Source of the DNA: Alviniconcha marisindica
Lineage: Eukaryota; Mollusca; Gastropoda; Provannidae
Assembly (NCBI GenBank): GCA_018857735.1
Contig: JABMCL010002031.1
Location: 83,528-147,527 of the forward strand
Reading direction: 5' to 3'
DNA length: 64,000 bases
Every line of letters starts with the position of its first letter. Position 1 is the first letter of the stretch. The position numbers and the translations under genes were made by a program. Of the stretch, positions 1 through 11,460 are shown piece by piece. The notes under the pieces are model-generated. The model was given only the letters and a program-made list of their open reading frames with translations. It was not told the DNA's origin and did not search any database.

Positions 1-294
1 CAAAATAATGATTTTGTAATTATTTTATACTGGTAAACTGTATGGGTTGACAGGTATGCACACTGCACTAACCATTATTATTACTGATTGCTTTTATATA
101 GCGCTATTCTCGGCTCTCAAGCAGACTCACTGTGCTCATGTCACATATTGATGTCACATGTTGTATTTTCTTATATATATATATGTCACATGTGATTCTA
201 AATGAGTGACTAGCTGTTTATAGCACATTTTTAGTATCCACCTGCATGGTGTACTGACAGCGCTATTGATTTAGTTGTAACATGGCTGGTGCCA
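1..294. other. AT-rich DNA, part of an old dispersed repeat
   Basis: No gene seen. Bases 1-60 resemble 12014-12078 (shared TACT.GTAAACTGTATGGGTTGACA). A TATATAGCGCTATTCTC piece at about 95-115 looks like the end of a common invertebrate SINE. A short AT microsatellite lies at 172-184. Confidence 0.6.
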
Positions 295-522
295 CTGCAG
301 CTGTTGCCATCTCCGTGCATGTTCTGTGTACACCATAAAACCATGCTCCAGATCACAGTGTCATTTCATTCAAGGCCACATAGGTAGGGCAGAATGACCA
401 GGATCTTTTACATGCAACTGAGGTAACACAGGCGTGGAATGAATATTGAAATAAGAGTCAGCACAGAAAGTTGACCCTGGAAAAAACATTCTCCCACCAC
501 TCCTGTGGGGGCTCAAACGTTC
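295..522 (-). mobile_element. Diverged copy of a tRNA-derived SINE (body)
   Basis: Aligns by eye with 61370-61640. Shared landmarks are GCCATCTC..CG.GTTCTGTGTACA, GCAGAATGACC.GG.TCTTTTAC, AGTCAGCACAGAAAGTTGA.CCTGGA and TCTCCC.CC.CTCC. It lacks a segment of about 30 bp present in the other copy and is more decayed, so it is older. Orientation is given by the tRNA-like head of the better copy. Confidence 0.75.
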
Positions 523-696
523 GTTTTAATTCACACAAAATAATTTTGTTTCTCTCTCTTCATTATTTGGACAGAGGGTGCGCAGACACACATACAGACA
601 GAGGAGATCTCCAATTAATGCAGTTAGTCAAGTAGAGTGATCTGAGTGTATATAAAAGATACCAAATCACATTGTTATAGCACCAGAGAAAACAAA

Positions 697-736
<40 letters not shown>

Positions 737-2669
737 ATCTCTGATTAATACAGTACAGTGTGTATAACAGATACCAAATCACACGTGGCACCATAGAACA
801 CACACACGTGCCACGTGCACCTCATGTGATGTGCATGCTATCAGAAAACAAGAGAAAAGCACTCTTATACCGCTCAGCCAGTCATCAATACTGCTGCAAA
901 AATGCATCACAGATGTTATAGTCTACACAATGTAGCTTTTACAAAGGAAAACATGATTATCAATATCAGGAGCCATCAGCATCAAAGCAAAGTTGGATGA
1001 AAACAAGTAAACAAAAACAACACACAAAAACCACTTAAGTCAAAGTACTTTCTGCAAGGTTCGACTCATCCATCATCAATAAATAAGTCAAAAATTATGA
1101 AAAGATGGATAACTCAAAAAATAAGAAAAATCTCCAGCATATTCAACTTAAGTGTATTTAGCTATATTAAACATATAAAATATATATGAGTCTGTGCCAA
1201 AAGGTGCTCCCAGCAACACCTCTATTTGTGGACTTGAGCTGATCCTCATGGTTAGTTATTTCACAGTTCAGCCTACCTTACAGGGGAGACTTTAAAGAGG
1301 AATAAAAGTAGTTATGAACAAGTTGAGTATCAAAGAACATACCAAAAAGATGAAAAACATCTTTTTTTAAAAATGCAAAATGGCCTCCGAAAAGTGGGAC
1401 ACTTCTACATGATTGGCTCATATCATTTCTACCAGTACTGAACTTGCATCGTCATGTTCAACTTGCGTGTAACCCAAAAACTGTACAAATAAACTTCCAT
1501 TTTAACACCATTGACAACGTTTGCATTTCTGAGAAAATTCACATGGAAAACGCAACAGTGAAATGTCACCCACATACAACGAGCACAAATGCCATCTGCT
1601 CTCATGACTGTAGCATTTGCTGCAGAATTCACTCTCTGCAAAACTAAACTAGTTCCTGCACGTTCAACAAAGTTGGAGTCATGTTTCTATAGTTTTTAAT
1701 CTGCTGATAAATTTAACTTCAAGTTCTGAGTCCAAAATTATTTTCGTTGGTGGCGAGTAACCATTTTAAAACTGTGTCCATTCACGATATGTTGCGTTTA
1801 ATCAGTACTGCTTACTGTTGTTGTCCACTGAAGATTTTGCCAATTATTGTTTCTCCAGTTTTGCTTACTGATGTGAAATAAAAGGATTACAACTGTTGCT
1901 GTTTGAGCTTGGTTGCACTGTCTGGCAAAAGTACATGTTTTGGATGTTGGACACAGGCAGATACTGTATCTGCACAATGGATGACGAGTTCTCTACTGTG
2001 TTGTTGTGACAAGTAACTTTATTTTTGTTTTTAGCAGTTGTAATCTTGCAAGTTCAAGCCAACACTGTTCAGTTATTTCAGTGGTTGGACCCGATTGTCA
2101 TGGGGGAAAAAAATGACAATGACAAAGCTTAGACCGGCAAAGACACCATTTTCTTGATACATTGTCACCTGGTCACAAGGGTGAAGTTTTCTCTTGTAAA
2201 ACTTAACCTTTTCTATTTACAGACCACACAGAGAAAAGGAAAGAAGGGTGAAAGGTGCACTGGAGAAAAAACTATTGATGCTGAGACTTACATTTTCAGA
2301 CGTTAGTCTGTAACCAGTATATCTCATCAGAACTATAAAGTTGAGTAAACTTTATTGTTCTGATGAGATTACTTATACTAGTTCTACAGAAAATACACAC
2401 AACAAAAAGGTTGAGAAGTGTTCAGTAACAGTTCTCTGGTATATTATCATTTTATACTGCAGCCTGTGTCCATGTTTGCAAAGTGATGTTTGACATAGCA
2501 ACACAATTCATGTCTGGTAATCTTTGACATGCTTGTTTGTTCATTAGTTGTGCTTTGAGCCCAGTCAACCACACAGGGCTAATATTATAATACTACTTAA
2601 CAGCAGTACAGAAAACGCACATACACATGTGTACACACACATTTAGTCTTGAGTGTCACACCAGCTTTT
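523..2669. other. Non-coding region with a CA microsatellite and CACGTG hexamers
   Basis: No convincing gene. A CA run lies at 703-732. Four CACGTG hexamers occur between about 730 and 820. The rest is AT-rich, without long frames or strong repeats. Confidence 0.6.
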
Positions 2670-2965
2670 CACATCTCTGACTAGACCAATCTGGCTACCA
2701 TTAACCATAGCATTGGCACATCTCTGACTAGACCAATCTGGCTACCATTAACCATAGCATTGGCACATCTCTGACTAGACCAATCTGGCTACCATTAACC
2801 ATAGCATTGGCACATCTCTGACTAGACCAATCTGGCTACCATTAACCATAGCATTGGCACATCTCTGACTAGACCAATCTGGCTACCATTAACCATAGCA
2901 TTAGCAGTCACCTGGCCACCATAGCAGTCACCTGGCCACCACAGCAATTACCTGGCTACCACAGC
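2670..2965. repeat. 47-bp tandem repeat (5 copies) followed by a 20-bp repeat
   Basis: Five near-identical 47-bp units starting CACATCTCTGACTAGACCAA (2670-2904), then about three units of the type GCAGTCACCTGGCCACCATA (2903-2965). The 20-bp unit has no obvious relation to the 47-bp one. Confidence 0.95.
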
Positions 2966-5105
2966 AGTGACTGGAGGTTAACCCTAACTGGCACGGCCCT
3001 AGTCACCATCAGCCCTACTTACTGGTGGGGCAGAGGCCTAATCTGAGAGCAGTGGTTTTGGAAGATATGATCAGAACAACTCCTGGGTAGGTGCAAAGCT
3101 GATTGTGTGGGATAAAAGAAGAACAAGTGTCACTGCTGGCCTAACGCATACACCCCAGTGGCCTCTTTATATGGCCAGCATGTCTGACATTTAAAAATAT
3201 ACATATATATAATAATATTATTTTATATAATATGGTAAAACTCATCTACATATGGAAAATCATCAAGGAGGTTAATAAAAGCAAAATCGTTCACATGGAT
3301 CACATTGCCTTTTACTATAGTTTTAATGATTTGCATCAACCAACGCAACACAATTGTGACAGTACATATTTTGTGTCAGTAGTATGAAAAAAACTAATAC
3401 AGTATACATGTAACTACTAACTTTTTCTTTTGTTTACGCCCTGTCAACCAGTGCGGTTATATCAGGGCAAAAACAAGTACAGCATAACCCAGAATTAGCA
3501 CACAATGATGGAGTAGCTTGAATGCATGCATCTTTACTCATGATCTACAATGTAAATAGATCAAAATATTAAAAAGAAAGTCTAACTGTGCACAAAAATT
3601 GGAAACTTTCGGTGTCAACGTGCATTCTGTTTTCAGTTTCAGTCTTCTATCTCAGTTTCACTTTCAGTCAATTCTCAGTGCATAAATATAATATGCTGAC
3701 ACTGACAGTATGACTTGCCATACTGAGGCATACTGGGTCGTTCCAAATTCCATGTCTGGGATCGTGTCCTCTGTCGATTGACCGGAAACGATCACTAATC
3801 AGTTTGGCAAGGTATGTGATTTCTGGCCAGTCTTATACGGAGACTGATTCTTCTTCCAGATACAGGTTCGTTAGGATTCGGTTTCATCGTTATCGTTCTT
3901 CATTAAAGTGAGCGAATTTTATTCACAGACAGGATGCTACCGACTAGCATAAGACGCTGGGGTCAGATCTGAAGCGGGTGGAGTATCTCCTTAGGACTGA
4001 AAATTACGGTAGCTTACACGTTTACTTCATGAGTTCATCGTCCAGATAACACTCTTCATTGACTAGTCTTGCAGAGGAGTGCAGGGCCTCTGGCTGAGAT
4101 GACACAGAGTTGGCAAGTAGTGTTGAGTGACGCGGCAGCTACTCGTGAGCCATAACTTCAAGCGGTTTTCAGTTATTTTGCGAATAGTGACGCAGCGATG
4201 TGGCTAAAATGCGTACGGCACCCAAAAAACGCAATATTTACGCACAAGTTTACAATGAGCGCGAGCCCTGCTTTCATTTATGTTTACTTTTGATTAATTT
4301 CGTTATCTCAACCCTACCACTAGGGCAAACATGTTTTGAGTCACTGTCCATTGAGAAAGCTCGTTCCTTTCACGCTAGATTTATTGATTCAAACAGACCA
4401 CATACTCCACACTTTGCGGGCAACACGTAGACATTAAAAGTAAACGAGTTCAGCAGCACATATTCACCTCAAACGTTTTGCCTACAAATCTTGGTAATTT
4501 CCCGCCGCACAAATGAGTGTACCGTAAGGTGAGAAAACAACCATGCAGCTGTTGATGTGTAGAAAAAAGTTATTTTCATACTCACTGATTTCCTCCGGCG
4601 AAGCGAATTGAAACGATGTAGTTGACATTTAGGCCTACGTGCTTTCTGTGCAAAAATGGTCTGCTACGACGATCGTCAACTGGGGCAGAATGACCGTCTG
4701 CTTCAGAGTTAACAAACAAAACACGTCTTAGACTTCGGTCGGATACTGACTGTCCGTGTCTTGCTCTAAACGCCCAAAACACTTCGTGCTACAGTAGTGC
4801 TGATTATCATACACGATTAAACTGCAAAACATGTCCTAGTGTACGACAGTCGAACTGCATTGTAAGAGACTAAAATGTGCGCATGCGTCGTGCATGATGG
4901 TACAACGGAAAAGTTGATTGGCTGAAAAATCGGGTCAGCGCAGTCATGTGCTGTGCATATCATCTCTAACTCAAGGTCGCAGTAGACAGAGTTTTTTTTA
5001 AAAGTTTTTGTTGTTGTTGTTTTTTGCGTCCTCTGACACCTGGGACGTGGCTGCTTAGCCTGGACAATTTTGTTCTTAAGTGATTTGTTTCTTCTACTCT
5101 ACAAC
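2966..5105. other. Non-coding region; CpG-richer part with an NRF1-like palindrome
   Basis: No gene recognised. The DNA becomes richer in CpG from about 3750 to 4930. GCGCATGCG lies at about 4877-4885, resembling an NRF1 promoter site. A promoter here is possible, but no transcript is evident, and piwi starts more than 10 kb away. Confidence 0.4.
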
Positions 5106-5111
5106 ATAGTT

Positions 5112-6146
5112 CAGGAGCTGTGTGAGAGTCGAGGTGGCCGTCCTGGGCTGTCCGTCCTAACGAGCCTTCTGGTTTCCGTGGACGTAAAGCTATATTGAAC
5201 CATGCTTCGGCATTGGTCTCAGCTTGTCCCTAATATGTCAACTGACATCTGAGGACACTAAGCAACACTACCTACCTACCTACCTACTCTACAGTTACGC
5301 GGTTCGCATACAAGTCCATAGTGGCCGCAAGTGTACCTGGACTGAAAAGAAAAGAAAAAAAAGAGGACGAGATCATGTTTCACCACTGCTAATGTCAGAA
5401 CTCGGCGATTCTGCACTGAGTATGAGTTAACTTTTTGTCACCTCTTTTCCTTGATACAGCTCCTGTTCATCTGTCTGGTCTTCTCATGTGTATTATCAAC
5501 CAAGACAACTCCGCTCCGGCTTCTCGGTTCTGACTCGTGACACGGCTACGCATTCCACATGTGCAGACCGGGCCAAAACTGTCATTTGCCGGACATATCG
5601 CAGCCCTTGACCATGATGTGATATGACGCCGGACCTAACTTTAGGTATTTTGAAATTATGTGACGGCCGGGAGGGGCCGTGTGCGCGCGCGCGTGGGTGG
5701 CAGTCCGTAGCTTGAAGTCCTCAGTCCTTCACTGAAGTGATGCTTAATGTCCTCGGATGTGGGTTGACATATGAGGGACAAGCTGAGACCAACCAGTGCG
5801 GCGAAGCATGGTTCATACTGATATTGCTTTACGTCCACGGAAACCAATAATAATGATAATAATGGACATTTCTATGGCGCATGATCCCTAGCAAGATCTA
5901 AGGCACAATGCGCCGAAGAAAAAGCGGCTGTAGAAAACTGTATAAACACATACAATGGACAAAATAAAATGGTTTCGGGCCATGCGACCGCCCGGCGAAA
6001 CACGCAAGAATTTGCATACAGCAATTTCAGTAAATAAACCGAAGTTGTCAGTAACCAAACATGACCAAACTCTGATTTGAGCACACATGTATGATACAAG
6101 TAGATAAACTGCAAATACAAAAATGTACAGCGGGATATTGCACACA

Positions 6147-6177
<31 letters not shown>

Positions 6178-6360
6178 GCGTGCGCGCGCAAACACACTAA
6201 CACGGTGGGGGTGGGTGCGAGGGGGGTATTAATTATATCAGTGCAGATTTGAAGAGATAAGTTTTTAAGGCTTGCTAGAAAGAAGATGTTGATGCTGACC
6301 AGAAGGTCAAGTTAGGACGGACAGCCCAGGACGGCCACCTCGACTCTCACACAGCTCCTG
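5112..6360. mobile_element. Inverted repeat pair and related repeat fragments
   Basis: Bases 5112-5160 and 6312-6360 are perfect 49-bp inverted repeats. A second inverted match pairs 5171-5275 with 5735-5848 (GGTTTCCGTGGACGTAAAGC, ACCATGCTTCG, GGTCTCAGCTTGTCCCT). Between them, 5850-5935 looks like another common invertebrate SINE (ATAATGGACATTTCTATGGCGC). No coding capacity is seen. Confidence 0.8.
6141..6190. repeat. (CA)n(CG)n microsatellite
   Basis: CA repeats at 6141-6163 pass directly into CG repeats to about 6189. Alternating purine-pyrimidine DNA of this kind can adopt the Z form. Confidence 0.97.
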
Positions 6361-6441
6361 TCGGAATTGTGAAGTCCTCAAATGTGGGGGCCTTCACTGA
6401 CTTTGTAGTCAATGAGGTGGTCCCAATCGGTGGTGCTGCAG

Positions 6442-6442
<1 letters not shown>

Positions 6443-6514
<72 letters not shown>
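6443..6514. repeat. (CA)36 microsatellite
   Basis: An uninterrupted dinucleotide run of 72 bp. Confidence 0.98.
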
Positions 6515-6517
<3 letters not shown>

Positions 6518-7012
6518 GAAAAAAAAGCAGTTCTTGTGCCGCTGTTCAGTATTTGAGTGAGAAACTAAGAAGGGCCTGGAGTTAAGTGTTGCTTGTCTGT
6601 CTAATATGGTCTTTGCTGTGAAGTCTAATTTGTCTTTTGTTTGCTGGAAGGGGTAGGCGCTTTACAAATTTCCACTATTATTTCCGTTCTTATTAAGAAC
6701 TGTTCCGCAACTGGCCAGTCCGATGCCGGCGCACGCGCGCCCGGCCACGTTCAGTGCCTGTGGAGCGACTTGCCGCCGCATAGTGCTGTCTGGTCGAGCG
6801 GCAGCACGCTCCGAGCATCGCCTTCCGGCACCTTCCTCCTGAGAGATGTCGTAACTGACGAGCTTGTGTTGGTTGAGCCAGTGTGACAGAATCAGTCGTG
6901 TCTCGAAGCGTGCATGTGAATCAAACGTACCAGTTTGGACGAAGCACCCCTATATCACCTGTTTTTTAATTTTATTTTTTAGAATAGATGGGCTTTGGTT
7001 CGCGGACTGTAC

Positions 7013-7032
7013 GGGGGGGGGGGGGGGGGGGG
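7013..7032. repeat. Poly-G run of 20
   Basis: Twenty consecutive G residues, with potential to form a G-quadruplex. Its length in the assembly may be inexact. Confidence 0.95.
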
Positions 7033-7361
7033 TAAATCATGTGACTTGAACAACCAATGAACGGTCGATTCTGGTGCGATTGACCCCTTTCGTTTATTGC
7101 TGTCGCCACGACAACCAATCAGAGTCGACTACGAAGTTCTACAACTCATTCAAAACGGATGTAGGGGGAACGTGCTGACACTGACTTAGAGCGTACTGAG
7201 ATTTGCCGGACTGGACTGAATCATATTTCCGGGATGCCCACAGACTTCGTAAAATTTCCGGTTAATTGAACTGTTGACTTAGAAAGAAGCTCCGGTACCT
7301 GGCTGGCCGTTGTTGTTATTATTATCTATTTATTTTTCTCCGGGGTTAGCCGGTAGGGTGG

Positions 7362-7548
7362 GGGGCATTTAGTGTACGCCAGCACAAGTGCGCGTGATCC
7401 GTGGCGGGGGGCATTTAGTGTACGCCAGCACAAGTGCGCGTGATCCGCCTATGAGTGTGTGGGGGTTCGTGTGCGTGCCGTGTATGTGTGTGTGGGCGCG
7501 TGCACGGAAACTTGTGAACGATGTGTGTGTCAATGTCAGTGTGTGTGT

Positions 7549-7596
<48 letters not shown>

Positions 7597-7600
7597 AGCG
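7362..7600. repeat. 46-bp direct duplication and TG microsatellite
   Basis: GGCATTTAGTGTACGCCAGC occurs twice, 46 bp apart (about 7363 and 7409), followed by GTGT-rich DNA and a pure TG run at 7551-7595. Confidence 0.9.
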
Positions 7601-7920
7601 GGGTGTTTGTGTTTCAGCATGTCAGTTTCACTGTTTTGTATGACTAAGTATGTGTAGTAATGTATTATTATGCTATTGACTTTTGTGTGAGTATGCATTC
7701 CATACCGTGCTTTTCCGGGCTTTAATTAAATGACAAAGCTCTGACTCGCTCAACTCGCACTATAAATTTCATATTATCATATTATCAGTTCATGACTGAC
7801 TCGATTGATTACTATGGCTCAAACACCAGGCAGAGTTTGCCATTTCGGTTCAGTTTGTGACTGATGCTGCAGTGAGGAATAAGTGTCGAACCTCATCAGA
7901 GAGCTAGGCCAGGGTTGGTT

Positions 7921-7947
7921 CCCCCCCCCCCCCCCCCCCCCCCCCCC
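7921..7947. repeat. Poly-C run of 27
   Basis: Twenty-seven consecutive C residues, with quadruplex potential on the other strand. Confidence 0.95.
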
Positions 7948-7949
7948 AA

Positions 7950-8837
7950 GTGTTTTGACGGAGGAGTCCGGCTTTTCCGTTCCCGTCAGTTCTGTGTTGA
8001 GGCTTGTCTGCGGTTGTCCCTATTATTTATTTGCTGCAGACTATAGTCTTTTAGATTGTTGTGTTTTGGTCAGTGGTGTGTTTGGGTTTGTCCGCCGTTT
8101 TTATTTGTCACCCAGGCCAAGCTAAGCGGCGGCGGCCACGGTACTTCTTTATTCCATTTCACAAAGCCGGAACAAGCAAACAACAACAACAACATATTAA
8201 ATGTAGGGGAGAGGGGTGGGGAGTGAGGGAAGCAGGTTGGAAGCATGGATGAAGAGTCACAAGTCAGAGGTTGCTATAACTATAACTTTTTATTTGCACC
8301 AACCAGGACTGAAACAGTGTAGGCGGCTCTCCCCTGAGATTAACACATGAACACCGGCCGCAACAGCAAACAAACAACCTGCCTCTGCAGGGACACTGGG
8401 GGAAAAGGGACGCTGCCGGGTAAGTAAAGGTGGTGCTTAAAATAAAAGTCCAAGGTTTTTAAGTATGCAAAATGACCATCGAAATGACTGACAAATGACT
8501 CAGTCACTAGTTTCAGTTTCGTCTTCGGAGCTCGAGTTGGCCATTTTGCAGCGACTCCCCAGAGTGACGTACTAGGCATATGGTCACCGTGATTTGGGCG
8601 TCATGGCGACGCTTTCGGTACGACAGAAAATGTCTTTTTTTCGTGCATTTATAACCCTCAGATCACAGTTTCACCTACATCATTGTTCTCAGCGAGCTTT
8701 AACGGAAATCGTGTCAAAAATCACCCCTAACCTTGGACTTGTCCTTTAACGCCCACAGAAACCGCCGGTAAGGCTTATTAGGGACGGGGAGAAGGGGGTA
8801 TGGAGCGGTGGGGGAAGAGGAAGAGAGCCGCACACAC
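7950..8837. other. Non-coding region with a dispersed-repeat fragment
   Basis: No gene recognised. Around 8738-8790 is a minus-strand copy of the GGTTTC.GTGG.CGT.AAG repeat also seen near 5180, 10715 and 52095. Confidence 0.5.
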
Positions 8838-9756
8838 CGAGCACCGCTTTCCGGCACCTTCCTCCAACTGAACTCTGCCAGATTTAGTTACGCCACTGAA
8901 GGGGCACTCTTTATCTCCGCGCAGCTCAGCGCGCTCCGAAAGGTTTGCCGGCGGTACTAATCAAACTCCAAGCACTGGTTTACGACATCCTTCCTTCAAC
9001 CACTGCCGTATTTAGTCAGTTACGCCATAGGTTCCTGAAAACCCTGTCAGCTAACGAGCAGTTTTTCGTTGGTGCTCAAACAGTAATAAGTTTGTTACAA
9101 ACAACTGAAATATGAAACAAGGCGTGTCATTTATAGACGCCAACAAAGTTTACACCAGCACAAATAAAACCACAATCGTTTGAATCGAGACGGAACTCCT
9201 TTTCTTTACAGGGGTGGATGCGTCTCATGTTTAAGTGGGTGCTTGGGCTTTAGGTTGCTTCCACAGTCTTATTAGTACCCAAACTGACCTCAGTTTCGGA
9301 GGGCGCTGACCGCGTCGGTGGACAGCTGCGCGGAGATAAAGAGTGCCCCTTCAGTGGCGTAACTAAATCTGGCAGAGTTTGGAGGAAGGTGCCGGTCGGC
9401 GGAAAGCGATGCTCCGAGTGTGGGTACTACTGAATATGACTGTAGAAGCGGCAACCTAGCGCCCAGGCACGCACGTAAACACGAGACGGATCCACCGTGC
9501 CCGGGTAAAAAGAGTTCCGTCTCGATTCAAACGATAGTGGTTTTACTAGTTTGTGCTGGTGTAAACTTTGTTGGCGGCTATAAATGACACGCTTTCATTT
9601 TCAGTATTTGAGTTGTTTGTAACAAAATTACTACTGTTTGAGCACCAACAAAAAACTGCTCGTTAGCTGAGTTTAGTTCTGGACCCCGACCTATGGCGTA
9701 ACTAAATACGGCAGTGGTTGAAGGAAGGATGTCGTAAACCAGTGCTTGGAGTTTGG
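8838..9756. mobile_element. Interlocked foldback (MITE-like) element, order A-B-A'-B'
   Basis: A (8838-8930) matches the reverse complement at 9323-9420, and B (8962-9210) matches the reverse complement at 9502-9756. The order A-B-A'-B' means the arms interlock rather than nest. All four arm ends share a core of the type CTTCCT.CAAC...CTGCC..ATTTAGTTACGCCA, as expected of terminal inverted repeats. No transposase frame is visible. Related pieces lie at 6800-6845, 14430-14505, 17125-17320 and 63450-63515. Confidence 0.8.
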
Positions 9757-9990
9757 GGAGAGAGACATACCTATCGCCACACTGTCAGCACCAGAATGAT
9801 TCCTGCGTTAAGATGGGCAGCGATAAGAGCCATTTTAATGTTTCAGTAGGAAGTGATGGACAAAGTCACAAGACAGTGTCCACAAACCACAACCTTTTTG
9901 AAGAGAAAGGAGGGCCGAAGCGGTATCGAACCGAGGTCCTTCGCTTACCAGCGGCCTAACGCCTTACCGCTAAGCCAAACCGGCTCACGC
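9757..9990 (-). mobile_element. tRNA-derived SINE head (second family)
   Basis: On the minus strand, TGGCTTAGCGGTAAGG (9962-9977) resembles a tRNA A box and GGTTCGATACC (9922-9932) a B box. The anticodon stem does not pair properly, so this is a decayed SINE and not a working tRNA gene. The element probably continues to about 9760, next to the foldback element. Confidence 0.6.
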
Positions 9991-10249
9991 CGGGACGTTT
10001 TAACAGCGTTTAGATAACTGGGGCCATAAAACTCCCACCCAGTCAAAAAGGAAAAGAAACCGGAAAGAAAAGATTAAAGGTCATGGCCCGAAACACACAC
10101 AATACACTCGGTTACATAAATAAAAGAAAAATATTATTTAAAAAGAAAGAAAAGAAAGAGAGAAAAGCGACCATGTACAAATGGTGATTCAAAACTCATT
10201 TACTAGAGAGCGCAACAACAGACAGGCAATACTGATATCATAAACATTG

Positions 10250-10385
10250 GGGCATCCTATAGCACAAGCAACAAATTATTGCTTGTTGCCAGACACATTC
10301 TGACTACGGGCCTCCAAAAATGCCTTTAAAGTTGGCAGGGTAGAATTCGCAAATTCACTGTCCGAGCCATGCACCGGAAGTGATA
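10250..10385. repeat. Dispersed repeat, partner of 15157-15310
   Basis: GGGGCATCCTATAGCACAAG...TTGCTTGTTGCCAGACACATTC...AATTCGCAAATTCACTGTC matches the DNA just upstream of piwi exon 1 at about 85 percent by eye. Same orientation in both places. No coding signal. Confidence 0.8.
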
Positions 10386-10933
10386 AGCAGCCAAGGGACT
10401 CAAGCGAAGTCAAAAGTCAAGGGAGTTTACAACCCTGTCTGAACCGCTAGCGCATCAACTTTTAGAGGGATCAACATTGTGTGAGCGGTGAGCGTTTTTA
10501 GAGTTTTGTTGTTGTTGTATTTTACTTAGGGTAACCTTACTTAGTTATCTGGCATTGTTGTGCTGTTTTTGTGGGCGCATTTTGTAACTTGGTTTATCAT
10601 AATCATGTGCGCGCGGGACAGTTCAGCCCACCAAAGGCACCAGCCGCCATTTGTTGAGTGCCGTTCTCCAGGGCTCCCCGTCTCTAAAAGTAACACAAGT
10701 AACAGTCCGTACGGTTTCTGTGGACGTAAAGCAACATTGAACTCGAACGCGTTTTCCAGATGCACATGTCTCGAGTTGAAATTGTTTTGACCAATGTCGG
10801 TACTGAACTTGAAGTCGGTTTTTACAGTATCACGCGTGCGTACGACTAGAGTGTATTTATGTTCAGTATAATGTAGTTTTTTTAAGTTCTCGGAAGCTGA
10901 AAAGGAAAGTCAGCGAGGGGTAAAATCCAAGGA
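10386..10933. other. Non-coding region with a dispersed-repeat fragment
   Basis: No gene seen. At 10690-10745 is a plus-strand copy of the repeat containing GTTTCTGTGGACGTAAAGCAAC. Confidence 0.5.
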
Positions 10934-11460
10934 GACGGTCGGAAATTCCTGGACCGCTTTAAAAGTTATTCTGGGTCACAAATATCATCACAATCATTAA
11001 ATGAGGTCCGTATCTACCGATTACAGCTAAAATCCGCAACAAAAGGTGATTTTTTTCCTATATATTTTTGTCTTTGATTGTTTAACGTCTGCCTCACAGA
11101 TTGCAAATGGCGAACGAAGCCGACTTCTAGGTAAGCGGCCTCGTTAATAAGCTACGGCAATTAAAAACCCACGGAAAATGTACGGAAAAACTTGCAGTCT
11201 GAGAATGTTGAGTTGTGAGTATGATTGCCTTGCCAACATCGTCACTAAGAAAGCGTTGACGTTTTTATTGGGAAACTAGGTCAAATGTCGAAAGGCAACA
11301 TGCGCCGACACAAACAAAAACAAAAATATATGGGGGGGAAAAACCTCACCTTTTGTTGCGGATTTTGGCTGTAATCGGTAAATATTGACCTCATTTTATG
11401 ATTGTGATGATATTTGTGATCCATTTTTTTTTTTAAACGGTCCAGGAATTTCTGACCATC
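10934..11460. mobile_element. MITE-like hairpin with terminal inverted repeats of about 150 bp
   Basis: Bases 10934-11083 and 11312-11460 are inverted repeats of each other, roughly 85-90 percent identical by eye, from GA.GGTC.GAAATTCCTGGACCG inward past GATTACAG.CAAAATCCGCAA. The loop is about 230 bp with no frame. Target-site duplications are not obvious. A non-autonomous foldback transposon is the simplest reading. Confidence 0.85.

Noticed and set aside
9912..9990. Functional tRNA gene on the minus strand
   Set aside because: The A and B boxes are tRNA-like, but the anticodon stem is broken and the T stem is poor. Treated as a SINE head.
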